From Isoetes taiwanensis (taxonomy: Eukaryota > Streptophyta > Lycopodiopsida > Isoetales > Isoetaceae), in contig JAJEKV010000296.1 of assembly GCA_021234155.1 (NCBI GenBank), positions 186,001-250,000 on the forward strand: a stretch of DNA of 64,000 nucleotides. The letters run 5' to 3'. This document shows, piece by piece, positions 24,018 through 37,803 of the stretch (position 1 is its first letter; each line of letters opens with the position of its first letter). A model generated the notes under the pieces. It was not told the DNA's origin and made no database searches. It was given only the letters and a program-made list of their open reading frames with translations. The position numbers and the translations under genes were made by a program.

Positions 24018-24143
24018 AGTATGATGTAAGCCCTTGTGGAATGACACGATGTGATGACATAAGCTCCTAACACAAGATGAAAGTATGATGCAAGCCCTTG
24101 TGGAATGACACGATGTGATGGCATAAGCTCCTAACACAAGATG
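24018..24143. repeat. Direct tandem duplication (about 63 bp x 2)
   Basis: The unit beginning 'agtatgatgtaagcccttgtg' and containing 'gacacgatgtgatg' and 'cataagctcctaacacaag' occurs at 24018-24081 and 24082-24143 with a few changes. It lies between the ADH pseudogene and the 3' flank of the intact ADH gene. Confidence 0.8.
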
Positions 24144-24988
24144 AGCAGTCTGAACAGTCCCTAATACATCATGGTAAATGGGGAGCTTGCTCATTTTCCT
24201 GCTGATCACCTGCAAGTGACTGCTTGAGCAAAATCATAGCCAAACCAGCGGCCTAGTTTCCATGATGTGCTTGAAGAATTCAGCCTCGAAGCATATTCAA
24301 GCCCCTATTGCAGGCCCGCAAGAAAACCAAATCGTGAAAATTGTGAAATCTGTTTCATTTTTGCTTTCAAACCATTGATTGGTGGAATATTCCAGTTATG
24401 CTCCCCTCTCTCAAGGAAGAACGGCACAGACCCACGCTCCAATCCCGCCGCTCCAATTGGCATAAAAATAAAGAGGAGGAATCGCATTGCAACTCCACAG
24501 CATTGTATTTGCAGACCATTGCAAAAAAAAACATCCAAAGAAATAAGACTATTACATCAAACAAGCTGCTCAAACTGTCTGACATATTTTTTTATACAAT
24601 ACTGCACCTAAATCATAGTCTTAAGCATTGCGAGAATAGGCTTCTTTTAATACAAAACAAATTGTAGAATGAAGTTGATATGGAGCAACTTTGGCGTGAT
24701 ATATGGAGCAACTTTTGTTTCTATTGTGATAAATATCAAGTAATTTTACATTGTGAAAGTTGTTACCTCATACCCTGATTGTTACATTCTGTGTTAAATT
24801 GTAATTTGCAATTGGAGATGCAGGTTTTAATTCTGATTTAACATCACAGAAATCCCACACTGGTCTTTTATTACGCAAATTTACAAACCTTTCTTATTAT
24901 AAAAAGTGCCACATATCAACTCTCAAAATTGGGAGCACTGTTATTGCTGGTACAAAAAAAGCAGAAACAAAAAACTCCAGAGTTGCTC

Positions 24989-26933
<1,945 letters not shown>

Positions 26934-27245
26934 TTTTTTTTAAATCTCAGAAGCAGTACTTGTTGAATCTAACACAATGCAAGAACCACGAAAGATGTTG
27001 CACAAGATCCGAGTGCAAACGTATGGAATATATGTTGTAATGAACTCCTTTCGCTTGGATGGTCGGACTGGGGAAGAAGGAAGAGTTTAAATAGCATGAC
27101 TGACGGCCGCCGACGGAAAAAGCAACGGCCGCCAGGTGCACTGGGGCTTTGCGGTAAATCACCGCAAATCTAAAATATGTGTTCCTCCTAGGAAATATCT
27201 TGGCAAAGGTGTCGTCAGATGACGTGGACATATGCATTGTTAAGA
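26934..27245 (-). promoter_or_regulatory. ADH promoter and 5' UTR (minus copy)
   Basis: This region is an inverted match of 47500-47826, so promoter and 5' UTR were duplicated with the gene. A TATA-like GCTATTTAAAC (minus strand) lies at 27085-27095, about 155 bases before the ATG. Just upstream is a GC-rich 'ggccgccgacgg' block repeated in inverted or direct form near 27105-27135. A poly-purine/pyrimidine stretch 'ggggaagaaggaagag' lies just downstream of the TATA. Confidence 0.6.
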
Positions 27246-28165
27246 CTCTTTTAAACGGGTGTCCTTTGAGGACAGCCTGCCGCCCCTATTTTTCAATCGA
27301 AAAAGCGAGACTTTTTTGAACTGGCCACGTGCACAAGTATTTTGGAAGCCTCGTCCCCCACGTCCAAGGTTAATCCGACAATATTTAAGGCCCACACTCC
27401 TTCGGTGTCAATTCGACGCCCCGACTTGTGGCCGCTTTTAATATGCCTTTCATATCACAAGGAAAAACGACACGCACATTTTCTTTGTCAACCAAACAAA
27501 AACATAGTTTTGGATCATCAGCAACTAGCCTAGCCTGCTTCTGGCATTTTTGTAGCATTTTCCTTGTCCTTGCATATCTAAAGATCCAAATTCCAATGGA
27601 TATCATCTTGGAACACTCTGCATATCTACACTTATATAATTGATTCTCACCAAGATTCGATTCCCAGATGCTTTAGATTCTTGGGCTGGGGAAAAATTAA
27701 GAAGGAAAAAATAATTGTGAGAAAATTTGGATGGATGCCACGTTATTGATCTTATCGGCTTCTAGAGGACTTCGCTCCGTCAAATGGTCTTCCTCAGGCT
27801 CTGCTTTCTCCAGTTTGTCTACTCCATTCCGGCGATCTCTCTGGCTATGGCCTCATTCTGGTGAGGTTTCTTTCTGGCATCGGGTCTTCCTGATGGTTCT
27901 TTGCTGCAAAACTAAAGGTTATGGGCGGTTTCTACGTGCAATGACTGTTTTTATGTCAAATGCATCTTATTTGCTATTTATCGGCTCCTAGCTGACCTCT
28001 GGTGTTGTCGCCATTCCTGCCTGTTTTAGAGAAGCAGCTCCGCCACACATTCAATGAAGCATGCAGATGTAAAAGCCCATAGTTCCTGCCACTTCGCCTG
28101 CTCTCAAATCAGGCTATTCTGAATATTCGTCATGTTTTGGTAAGCTCTTTAAACACTGTTGCAAA
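27246..28165. other. Intergenic between ADH promoter and TTAA-flanked element
   Basis: Homology with the other ADH copy ends near 27245. From about 27260 the sequence becomes rich in CG. Frames at 27731-27991 and others have no recognisable family. No gene is supported. Confidence 0.4.
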
Positions 28166-30093
28166 TTAAACGGGAGTGTTGCAGCACTCCCGTTTCAAAG
28201 ATTCCTTTAGAAAAAACACGTCACTTCAAAAATTGGGCTTTTTTAAGAGAGGTTTAAAGTTTTAGGAGTATCAATTTTTTTTTTTCCCTATTTTTGGGGT
28301 ATTCTTTGGACACGACTTTGGTTTTTTGGAGTTAAGCACGTGAAAATAGCAGAATTGAGACATGAGTACGTAATTTTATAGAGGTGGATGTACAAAAAAC
28401 ACAAATTTAGTAAACATAATAATAATACTTTCATTACTGTTTTTGTGTTATATCAATAATGGCCAATAATGGCAATAAATAATAGATGTCAATCAGTAGC
28501 CACAACATATATCCGTTAGAGATCTAAATTAAAATCTTCTTCATTCTTCTTTGCCGCTTAATTTGATCCGGGCCTCTATCGTTTCACCTTCTCCGGGTGA
28601 CTTAGGCTTTTCGTGGTTGGTGGTTGCTTCCGGGTATTGTAGCTTGAACAACTTCTTTCACCGCGAAATGTAGCTTCGCTTTTCCAAAGAGCTTGTACTT
28701 AGCAAAATCGACTAGACTTTGCCCCCAACTCTTGATTCTCGGCCCGTAGAGTTGGTAAGGCGTAAAGTCTCATCTTGTTGAACTGCATGTACCTTTGTCA
28801 ATGTCAAATATTTACACAATTTCAAGTCTTCTTAAGTGCACAAGGCCAGTTGTACCAGAGTTTTAAAAAATGCCGAAAGCACCCAATCTCCCGGACGGAG
28901 AACATGTCCGTAAGATGGTTAATCGCCTTCGCGGGTTTCAAGTAGTGATTCACTATTCTTCCTTTTGTGCACTAGGGTCCCGTAGCCTTCAGAATACGTA
29001 CCGAAACCCAACACGCTTGAAAAGTTCTCGCATGTCCCAGGTTGAAGTGTTCCATTGCACGCTTCCCATCTAAACTCCAATAAGCCACATGGAGATATCT
29101 CGACCTTACTCAAGAAAATATGGCCTCCACCATGGTAATTAATATTTGTTTTATACCTAAGGAACAAAAAAATAAAAAAGGATTTAAGTAATACCAAAAG
29201 AAACGTGATTCCTAATAGAAACTCCTAACAAGAATTTAAAAAATGCTGTACCTCAGAGCTACAAAAAAAAAAAGAAGGTAATGAAAACGTAGGACTTTGT
29301 GTATTCCGTAAATAAGTGCTTACCAAACCGATTTTCATAACCAAATTGGCGCAGCGTAACCAAAATGATTCTTAAAGTGGCTTCCACAAGGCCTGGATTG
29401 CATGCTTGAGTGAAATACAACCAACCTCCAATGTTTTGCCGCGGTAATTTGTTTTTATACCGCCGACGAAAAGCATTAAACTCGTGAGTTTTTAAATGGT
29501 CGGTCGTCAGAAGGCCGCTTTTCAAATTTTTAAACACATATGGAAGGTCGTACTATTACCAAGGTAAAATCTTGAGGCTTTTATTGATTCGCTAATTTGG
29601 TGCAATCACCGCGGTACTATACGTAATGTGTTATTTTGATCGCATTGTAAACCGCTCAGAATTGAGGGCTCAAAAGATTCAAAACACGCCTCTCCGTCGC
29701 CCTCTCTTCTTCTCGCTACCGTCCCCGACCAGATGCATGAAGTTCTCCTAAGGTCCTTGTTTTTTTTTGCTCTTAAAAAACGCCTTTAGTAACAAGAAGA
29801 ACAACAATATAAAAACAATTCAACATACCCAAAATTCTTCAAAATTTGGCGATATTGATAATCCTTTCGGCCCCGAGGTTGCTATAGGTAGAGCTCTTTG
29901 CACCTTTCCCAAATGGCCGACATTTAACCGCCCATTAAGCAAGTTTGATACGTGATGACATTTTTCTCGGCCGTAATATAACTCGAAAGCTAGAAGGAAG
30001 AAAAACTAAAAAGGAAAGCAACAAGAAAGAATCATTTAAAGACTATAAGATAAAGTGTATTCCGTATCACACTCTCGCCCTCATTAATCGTAA

Positions 30094-32340
30094 GGCAAAG
30101 TGTATTCGAATACACTTTGCCTCTGCTTGAGGGCCAACCAGAGTTTTTTTGAATACACCGCGGTTCTTATTTGAGGGGTTGGGGTGGTATTCGAATACAC
30201 TTTGTCTCCCCGCGCTAGTGAGCTAAAGTGTATTCCGAATACACTTTGTCTTTCGGGTGAGCCACAAAGGTAATCTGAAAACACTTCTTCCTAACAAAAC
30301 AAAAAATCCAAAGTGGCATTCTTATCATGAGCTCCTCGACATTTCTTCTAGTGTAAATTCCTTTCAACAACCTGCGTAAGCCTTTCTAGTATATCCATAT
30401 CCGTGGAAGCCTCGTGATTTCTCGCCGCATGCTTATTGTCATTTCATTTTTGGGGACGCCGGATCCTTTTTTCTTTTCTCAGACCTTTCCTTTGCTTTTC
30501 AAATCACCACGCCAACATGGTGAAGATTTCGTTTTGGAGGTCCCAAATCCGCACGTAAAAAAAATTTATGTCGGGAGGGTTGAAGGTGTATTCCAGAATA
30601 CAAGAAACTTACTGGCTGCCTCCAAGGCTAGCTAGAAACGCAGCTTGTCATGTGGTATTAGTGACCGCCGCTTGTTAGCCTTCGGCCGATTTAAGGCAAA
30701 GACTCCACAAAGACACGCCCTTCCGCTTGGTTTCTTTAAATCATCTCCATATTTTCTTTAAATATAACATATTCCCTCGCATGAACCCGATTTTGTCCAC
30801 TAAACTCATTTTAAGCTTGTATTTGTTGTCAAAGATTGTGCGTGTTGGCAACGATTTTGGCTTCTTCGTCAGCCGAGTAGCAAAGTACGTAGAGATATCT
30901 TGGATTGTTTTTCTCCTTGTACAACCGCCTCCTTGCTTTGAAACCGCGGGTTTCCCCAAGGACATAGTGCATGTAGGTGTTCCTTTTTTCTCTGCCATAG
31001 TCCTTGGGGTCCATGCATCGATCTGCCAACAAGAACAACAATTGGAGCAACATGGGCATTGGGATTGCTCTTATTCGTATCCTTCGATTTCTTAAAGTGG
31101 TCGGCAAGATAGATTTTGGTAACCCAAGGGGGCGCCACCATCTTTCATTCTTCGGTGGCAACCTCATGGAAGTTCTTGGGCAAGTATATTACACCTTGCA
31201 CATACTTGTTCCGATTAATTACTTCCATCCTCTCTCGAGGTCTTGTCCACCTTTTTCTTTAATGGCCACCCCGGTGCCTTGCCCTTTTCCTTCTTCGCTT
31301 TCTGCTGTTCCTCGGGATTTCTGCGAACTTCTAGCTGATGTACCTTCCGCTTCTTTTGGTTCCTTAGCTGCCATGGTGGCTCTTGGCCCCGCTAAGTTTC
31401 TTTAAGGCACCGGGGAACTTCCTCGTTTCAGTTCTTGGGACCCTCCATCCGATGACCTCCCCCGGCACTGGGGAGAAGGTGATGATCCCCGATCTACCTC
31501 CATCGATTGCTCCTGACCGGGCAGAAAGTATAAACAGGGCCTAGAACAAACCTCGTCTAATTAGTGAACACAAAGCCGCTTTGGTCCCAGAGTGTGAAAG
31601 AATTTGCACAAAGATTCGTGGCTGCAATAATCGACAATTAAGAATGCGATGTCTACAACAATGAACCCTTGGGAAGTCTTGAAGGAGAGCCTCCCCACCT
31701 GACCTCCTTGTCCGGCAACCTCTCGAGACCTCTTTATTGTCCCAGGTTAACTAACCCCTGCCTGCGGTACCTTTGTTCCCCTGTGACTTTTTACAGACAT
31801 ACGTAAACGCCGGTGTCTTTGTATTTTCCGGCCCGCACCCCTAGTTACGAACCACTGCGTTTGAAAGTTTTCCTATATTGCAGGCTCGTCCGTGTCAGCG
31901 ATGTGCTTCTGAGCCTAAGCTTCAGAGATTTCTTTGGTGCTTTTTTGCTTCCTTCCTCCCTGCCACTGAAACGTATAAAACAACAATGTTAAGACAGAAA
32001 ATGGGACGGAAGCTGTATTCCAGAATAAGATTTACTAATCTTGTGCCCTAAAGGCCAGCAAAAAACAGGAAAACAAGCAAAAATATTGTCGCTCCAACTC
32101 AATTTTTTATGCCTTAATTGGACTAAAAAGTGGTATATTTAACTTAAAAAGTGGTTTGTTTCCGCTAAGAAGTGGTGTGTTTAAGTGCAAAAAAACAAGT
32201 GTTTTCAAGAAGACAAGGAAAAGTGTATTCTGGAATACACTTTGCCCACTGGCGAAGTGCAAAGTGTATTCCGGAATACACTTTGCACTTCGCCAGAAGC
32301 CCAAAGTGTATTCTGGAATACACTTTGGCCTACAAAAGCA
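30094..32340. repeat. Dispersed palindrome family B (CAAAGTGTATTC core)
   Basis: Half-site CAAAGTGTATTCC is followed by its reverse complement. Copies are at 30094-30121 (28-bp perfect palindrome), about 30189-30204 (partial), 30225-30247, 32219-32246, 32251-32294 (44-bp perfect palindrome with arms GGCGAAGTGCAAAGTGTATT + CC), and 32309-32340. Single half-sites lie near 30055, 30588 and 32010. The centre varies between TTCTGGAA, TTCCAGAA, TTCCGGAA, TTCCGAA and TTCGAA. All copies are inside the 28.17-36.81 kb element. Confidence 0.85.
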
Positions 32341-33359
32341 AATCAAGAAACACACCTAAAGACGCATCTATGTATTTTACATGCTTACATGTCCATTGTT
32401 TTTGCTATGTAAATCTAATACAGCAAATCAATATAGATCGAAGGCTTCGGGCTGGCGACTAAATCTCTCGAAGGAATACTAAACCGAGGCGCTCAATTTT
32501 CCTTTTTAAAGGTAGGCCACCGTCGGTTGTGTTTTTCTATATGATGCGGAATACGCCTTCTCCAAACACTTTCTGGACAAGTGTATTACGAATAGCATCG
32601 TCGTTGCACATACACACTTCTGAATGTCGTGCATGAAACAAAATACTATTTCGAATAGCATTTGTATTCTCGAATATCATTAGTCCAATCGACTTGTGAG
32701 TTAGTAACAAGTCCACAATTTTTGCAGCTTGTTTAACATGGTTAACCGCCGGAACAAACTTCCACCACCATTTGTTTTTGCCCAAGTACCTCTTACTGGA
32801 TGGAACACAAGACGGAGATGCTTCTTCGACACCTACCTCGACAAGGTCTTTGTTGCTTCTTGAAGACACTCCGAAGTCCAAATTAACTAGTAGACCGCCA
32901 CCACCTTTCCAACCCTCTCCAAGTCCAAGAGGAAACCGGGGCCGCCACCCTCCTTTCAAAGCCTCACCTACTGCACGTAGCAATCTCCCACCACCATTTG
33001 TACCATCCCTCGACACTACAATGGCTCGACCTCGAGAAAATTTTTTTTTAAAACAGGACTACCTCATTGCTTTGTTGTTTCTCCATCTTCACTCACACAT
33101 ACCAGAATATAGCATGTTTTGAAGACTCGCGAGATTCACCATAGCTTCTCCCACCATGATCTCACACTACAAATGAAGGCGACCTTGCAGCATCTACTCC
33201 TCTTCACACAACCGTGGTGATACATGGGTTTGCGAGACTTCACCGCTATAAGGATAGGTTCAATCTGTTGCACGCTTTATACGGAATACGTATGAATTGT
33301 AAGGATACTGGCACAAATTTCCGATAAAATAAAAATACGAGAAAAACAATTAGGCGTCG

Positions 33360-33850
33360 GAAGATTTCGGCGTGACGCGAAAACAACTATATCGCGTCAC
33401 GCTGGAAAATACCCGCGTCACGCTAAACCTTCAGAACAGCAATCACAGAAACTGGGGTTTTTTCACAGACGCGAAAACAACGCGCCGCGACTTTTTCGGC
33501 AGACGCAGCATTTAGTTGTTTCGGCAGACGCCAAAAATCTTCCGACGCCTTTAATTGTTTTTGGCCGTATTTTAAAATTATTTTTTCGAACATCGTGCTA
33601 CAGACGAAATGACTGGATAGCGACGTGAAAAATTTTTCGACGCTTATCACGGCTTTTTCGGCACGCCGGGTCGCCCGGTCCTTTTATTCTTTTATTTTGG
33701 CGGATAAAGCTTTTCGTAGACGCCATTTGAAAGGTTTCAGCGTCAGACGAAGATTTTTTTCCCACGGGCGGTATTTATCACGCTAAATACGTATTTTATT
33801 AAAAAATACGTATTTTTAACTTTATCGCCGAAATTTTAATTTTATGCGAT
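33360..33850. repeat. Cluster of CG-rich words (gcgtcacgc, ggcagacgc)
   Basis: 'cgtgacgcgaaaac', 'cgcgtcacgct' and 'cggcagacgc' recur in both orientations, for example at about 33370, 33396, 33414, 33468, 33500, 33530 and 33715. Near 33785-33830 'aaatacgtattttattaaaaa' forms an inverted pair. It may be a separate nested element or a second motif array of the host element. No coding sequence is seen. Confidence 0.55.
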
Positions 33851-34089
33851 AGAACCTATCCCCTCGGCTATAAGAGACATGTTTGAACTAACTCCCTTAT
33901 GAAGAAGCTACAACAACTTTACGGGCACATCATATGGTGGCCCATCTCCTTCATTCAACATTGTATCTCCGCCTTTATGGTATGTCTTCTTCGGGTTTGT
34001 TCTCCTCTACAAGCACACCACTAAGGGTAGAGGAGGTCACCCCAGTAGAACTCTCTTAAGATGAAGACACCAACTAAATGCAACGAGAT

Positions 34090-36490
34090 TACACATCTCT
34101 AGCCAGCCCACCAAGAAATTCAAAGGTGGATTATGGTTTGAGAGCATGCTCCTCCAGAAGAAGAAGAAACCTTATGGACGAAAGCATAAAATGAGAAGAC
34201 TTTTAAGAAGTAAATGCTGCTCATTGGGTTACATCAACAAATTTAACATGTCTAAATTACGAGCAATTAGAGACAACTACATGTTCAATGACATTGTCAC
34301 TGTAATGCCTACTTGGCCTATCATGTAAGACTGCATCAAAAACACCTTCTTGCACCACATTAACCGCCAAGAAGTTTGCCGAAATGCTTTATGGTTGTCC
34401 AATCGCTTAGGTCCACCGAATCGTCTAGAATACACAAAAGACTGACAAAAATCCAAAGAATTGATGATCATTGTGGACCAAGAAGAGTTGTAACCATGCA
34501 TGCCTTTGCGGGCCGCGGTCATGGATGGAAAATATTTTAGAGAAATGTGAGAAGTCCTTCCAACAAAGAACATGTATCATTTAACCGATAACATCACCAA
34601 AAAAGATGTTTTCATGAGTACAAAGAGACTTGCACTCAAACAAAGACATCTCTTTACTCACACTTCACCAGATGTGGAAAAGTGAATTCTGGTTTGGTGA
34701 AAATTCCTGTGTGAGACATAGAATGTCCATTTTGCTCAAGGTGCGTAATTAAAGAGTCAACCAGAAACCGCAAAGACAGAGGTCGAAAAAGAAGTAAGCT
34801 CAAGTTCTCCGCCTCTCCCTTTGTTTTAAAGAAAATGCTTTTGTCCCGATTTCTTTCTACAGATATATTGTGCAAATGTAACCTTTGCATTACATCGTGA
34901 ACAACAAGCAGCAGAGAAAAGAAAGCTTGCCAAACATAGAAAAAGCTCTTGAACGCCCAACGCAATATATGTCGTTCGTTGTGATTGATGGAATGGACCA
35001 AAAAAAACTACTCTACCGATTTTTGAACATTCCTAAAGATGTGCGAGAGGAATGTTTTGTTAAGGTCCATCTTGTAGGAGCTATGGTCTTCAAAGGAAGT
35101 CTAAAGTGCAAAGTATTTTTAACATATCCAAACTTGTATGGTGACCGAACCTCACAATTACAATTTTAACAAGGTCCCTCGCGGCGAAAGCAAGAGCAAT
35201 TACCACCGATGCTTTTACCCTGCGCAACTTGACAATACTACAAGGGGAGAACAAGAATCAAACACTCCAGCATCGCGCCATGTTAGTGGAGCTAGGGATC
35301 TTTAGAAAAGTGACTACTTTAGTTCGAATTATTGAAGATTCTTACACTCCCACTCCAGTGATCGATCTTCTTAAAGAGACTGCTGATTTCAGAGAGTTTA
35401 TTTTCTCTCAACGTCGCACGCAGAGAACAAGCCGCGGAACAAGTTGAATGATCTCACCTTTCAACATCACATCAAGTTCTACTTGAAGGATGGCCAAAGC
35501 TTCTTACAGGGGAAGAAGTATACCACAACTAAGGACTTGAGTCCACCAGAGGAATTACGCTTCCTTAAATATATTCTAGACACTTCCTTCATAGAATGTG
35601 CTGAGCAACTTCCTCTCAAAAATCCTAAGGAGTCCAAGTAGAAGAAAAGTACCCAAGGTGTCATCCTTAAAAGCCATTGAAAATGGAATTTCCTCAGTTT
35701 TAAGTACTTCTTAGAAGAAGATGGGATGTGGTGGAGTAATTTCTTTCTAACGTAAAATTGTTGTGCAAAAATACAGCTCTAAGACAGCTTGCAAGAACCA
35801 TTTCAATGGCCTAACACCTTCCATCAACCCCAAAGACCAAGCAGGTCCAAGCAATGCTACATTAGCACCGCAAAGAGAAGAAGACCAGGATCGAGTCATG
35901 TACCCGGACCAAGACGCAGGAATGAGCCTCAAGGTAATATCACGTAAATTACCAAGGGTATGCTAATTGCTCTTCCAACCGAGGAGGATGACAAAGGTCG
36001 ATCTTTCCGATAGTAAAAGTGCTTGACACGCGCCAAGGAGGAAGGCTTAGTCACTAAACTCAAGATTCATTGGCTTTGCAACACGTAAAAATGCTTTTGA
36101 AGGTAGATATGAGTTAGAAAGGAGAAGCCAAGGAAAAGGGAGAAAGTCCAAGAAGGTGGGTTGTAGGATGAGCTGAACCTTTAATGACGAACTATATTGT
36201 GCTATGATTTTAAATTGAAATCGACAATCGCTTCACGCCAGAGGGCTATCAATTTGCTTAAAAAGCTTGTAATTACTTAAGAAGAGGATGAAGAAGGTGG
36301 TGGCAATGCTTCACCATCTGTTGATAGTGATGAGGAAGATAACTCAAGCACTTCCTCTAGTGATGTTGAAAGAAGTGAAGGTGATGAGGATGGCATAAAT
36401 GAACATGATGACGCCCCGGATCCCTTTCTCATCACTCCTCACACTTTTGTACATAACCGTGTCTTAGAAAAGATCGTGGAATTTTGCATG
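34090..36490 (+). pseudogene. Transposon gene, DUF7869-like, frameshifted
   Basis: Plus-strand frames at 34146-34328, about 34350-34880, 34885-35169, 35229-35447, 35444-35641 and 36280-36490 look like parts of one protein. The central frame has 'YMSFVVIDGMDQKKLLYRF' and later 'KVHLVGAMVFKG'. These resemble the conserved core of uncharacterised plant and animal transposon proteins annotated DUF7869, where the acidic pair in the I-D-G-M-D segment may be catalytic (inference). Upstream frames have a Cys-x-x-A-x-W-x-L pattern; the last has an acidic Ser/Glu tail and an in-frame stop at about 36491. There are at least five frame breaks. It lies near the right end of the TTAA element and is the best candidate for its transposase. 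Confidence 0.5.
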
Positions 36491-36816
36491 TGAATATGAA
36501 GATTCTATCTTCAAATTTTGAGAATACTACAGTTTCAGTTACAAACTTACTTCAATTTTTTGTTAAATATTTTATCCTCTGAAATTAGAGTTTCTCTTGT
36601 AAAATATACTTCAAGAACATTCTATTTGCTAAGAAAAGTGACACTTTAAAAAAGTCAATTCTTTCGTTGCACAAAAAAATTAGTCATTTGGAGGGGGTCA
36701 AAATAGAATTTCATGCATCTTCTTTTTTACCTCGTTTTATCCGCTTTTTGTAAAAAAAAGGGAATCTTTGAGGAATATTCCTTTTGCTCTCGTTTCGATG
36801 CTTTGCTCCCGTTTAA

Positions 36817-37803
36817 TACGCAATCTTGTTTTTATCTTTGTTCTTCAATATTTGTAGTATGGGTGTTCCTGCAAATGGGTGATGGGTTCTGATGTAGGCA
36901 AGTTCACAGTAATATTTGTGAAATCCATAGATGCATCTAACCTTCCCAACCAGTTGCCCCTTCACAATATTAAACTGGAGCTTTTTCTAAATTTTGTTGT
37001 CGAGTCTTCCTTGGCGTGGTTAGGCGGTAGATTTAAGCTGCAAATGGTGTCGGAATGAACAAGCAACCACCTTGATTTTTGAAACGAGCAACTGGATTCT
37101 TCGCTTTAGGTGCTCCTCTTCTGATTGACACTGCTGATTCCATTTTCTTTTCTTACAATGTTCTCTTAGGGCTCCAGTTGCTTCATTTTTCAGGTGTTAA
37201 AGCCGTGCATTTTTTTGCATTTGCTGTTGTAAGACATGGGGATGCATGCTTTTTTTTTTTACTCCTGTTAACTCTTGACATCAAGAGTCAATTCTATTTC
37301 GTTTCTGCTTCTTGCTGGGAAACAAGACCCAAGTTCTTGTGCAAAGAAAAGCTTGCTTACATTTGTTGTTCTTACTGCTTGTAGCATGATATGTTTAATT
37401 CAATTGAGGTGGGATTGAAATGTTTATTCTTCTCAAATCATATATTTTGCATGAATAAGTTGTATCTTTTGGCTTTACTGCCGAGATTAAATTAGAAGAG
37501 TCATTTTTTGATATCAACAAAGCGAATGTTGGAAATCCCTTGCAAGTTCTGGGTTGTGTCAAATCTATCTCCGAGTATTATTACAGAGCTGAGGTTAAAT
37601 CCTTTTCGTTCATATATTTGAGAGCACATTTTAACTCCTGGCTATGTATTCCATTTTTTGCATCTTTCTTCTGTTCTAATTTTAATAGTTCTATGTACTT
37701 TGTTTCTGCAGGGGAGTATATGAGCTATTTTTTAATAGAGTTAAAAGCATTCCCCTTTGTTTATTTTCTTCATCGCATTTGAGTTACATAAGTAAGTGTC
37801 GAG
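36817..37803. other. Intergenic or 5' part of the hAT remnant
   Basis: Frames at 37079-37384 and 37540-37782 are Phe/Tyr-rich and look like intron sequence. A direct repeat 'ttatt...ttctgcaggggag' type polypyrimidine-AG near 37690-37715 could be a splice acceptor of the hAT gene. No hAT N-terminal zinc finger was found. Confidence 0.35.

Larger units (their letters stand above)
28166..36816. mobile_element. Large TTAA-flanked TIR transposon (about 8.64 kb)
   Basis: TTAA at 28166-28169 is followed by ACGGGAGTG TTGCAG CACTCCCGT, itself a hairpin, then 'ttcaaagattcc'. The right end has 'gggaatctttgaggaatattcc' and ends CTCCCGT at 36806-36812, followed by TTAA at 36813-36816. The ends are therefore inverted repeats and TTAA is the likely target duplication, as for Kolobok and piggyBac elements. 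Inside are a palindrome family (B), a cluster of CG-rich words at 33.3-33.85 kb, and a frameshifted transposon gene on the plus strand near the right end. The element sits between the two intact ADH genes. Through much of its length CTG and CAG are scarce and CG frequent. Confidence 0.7.

Noticed and set aside
30727..31405. Overlapping open frames on both strands at 30.7-31.4 kb
   Set aside because: No family resemblance. They lie in the CTG/CAG-poor zone, where stop codons and frames cannot be trusted.
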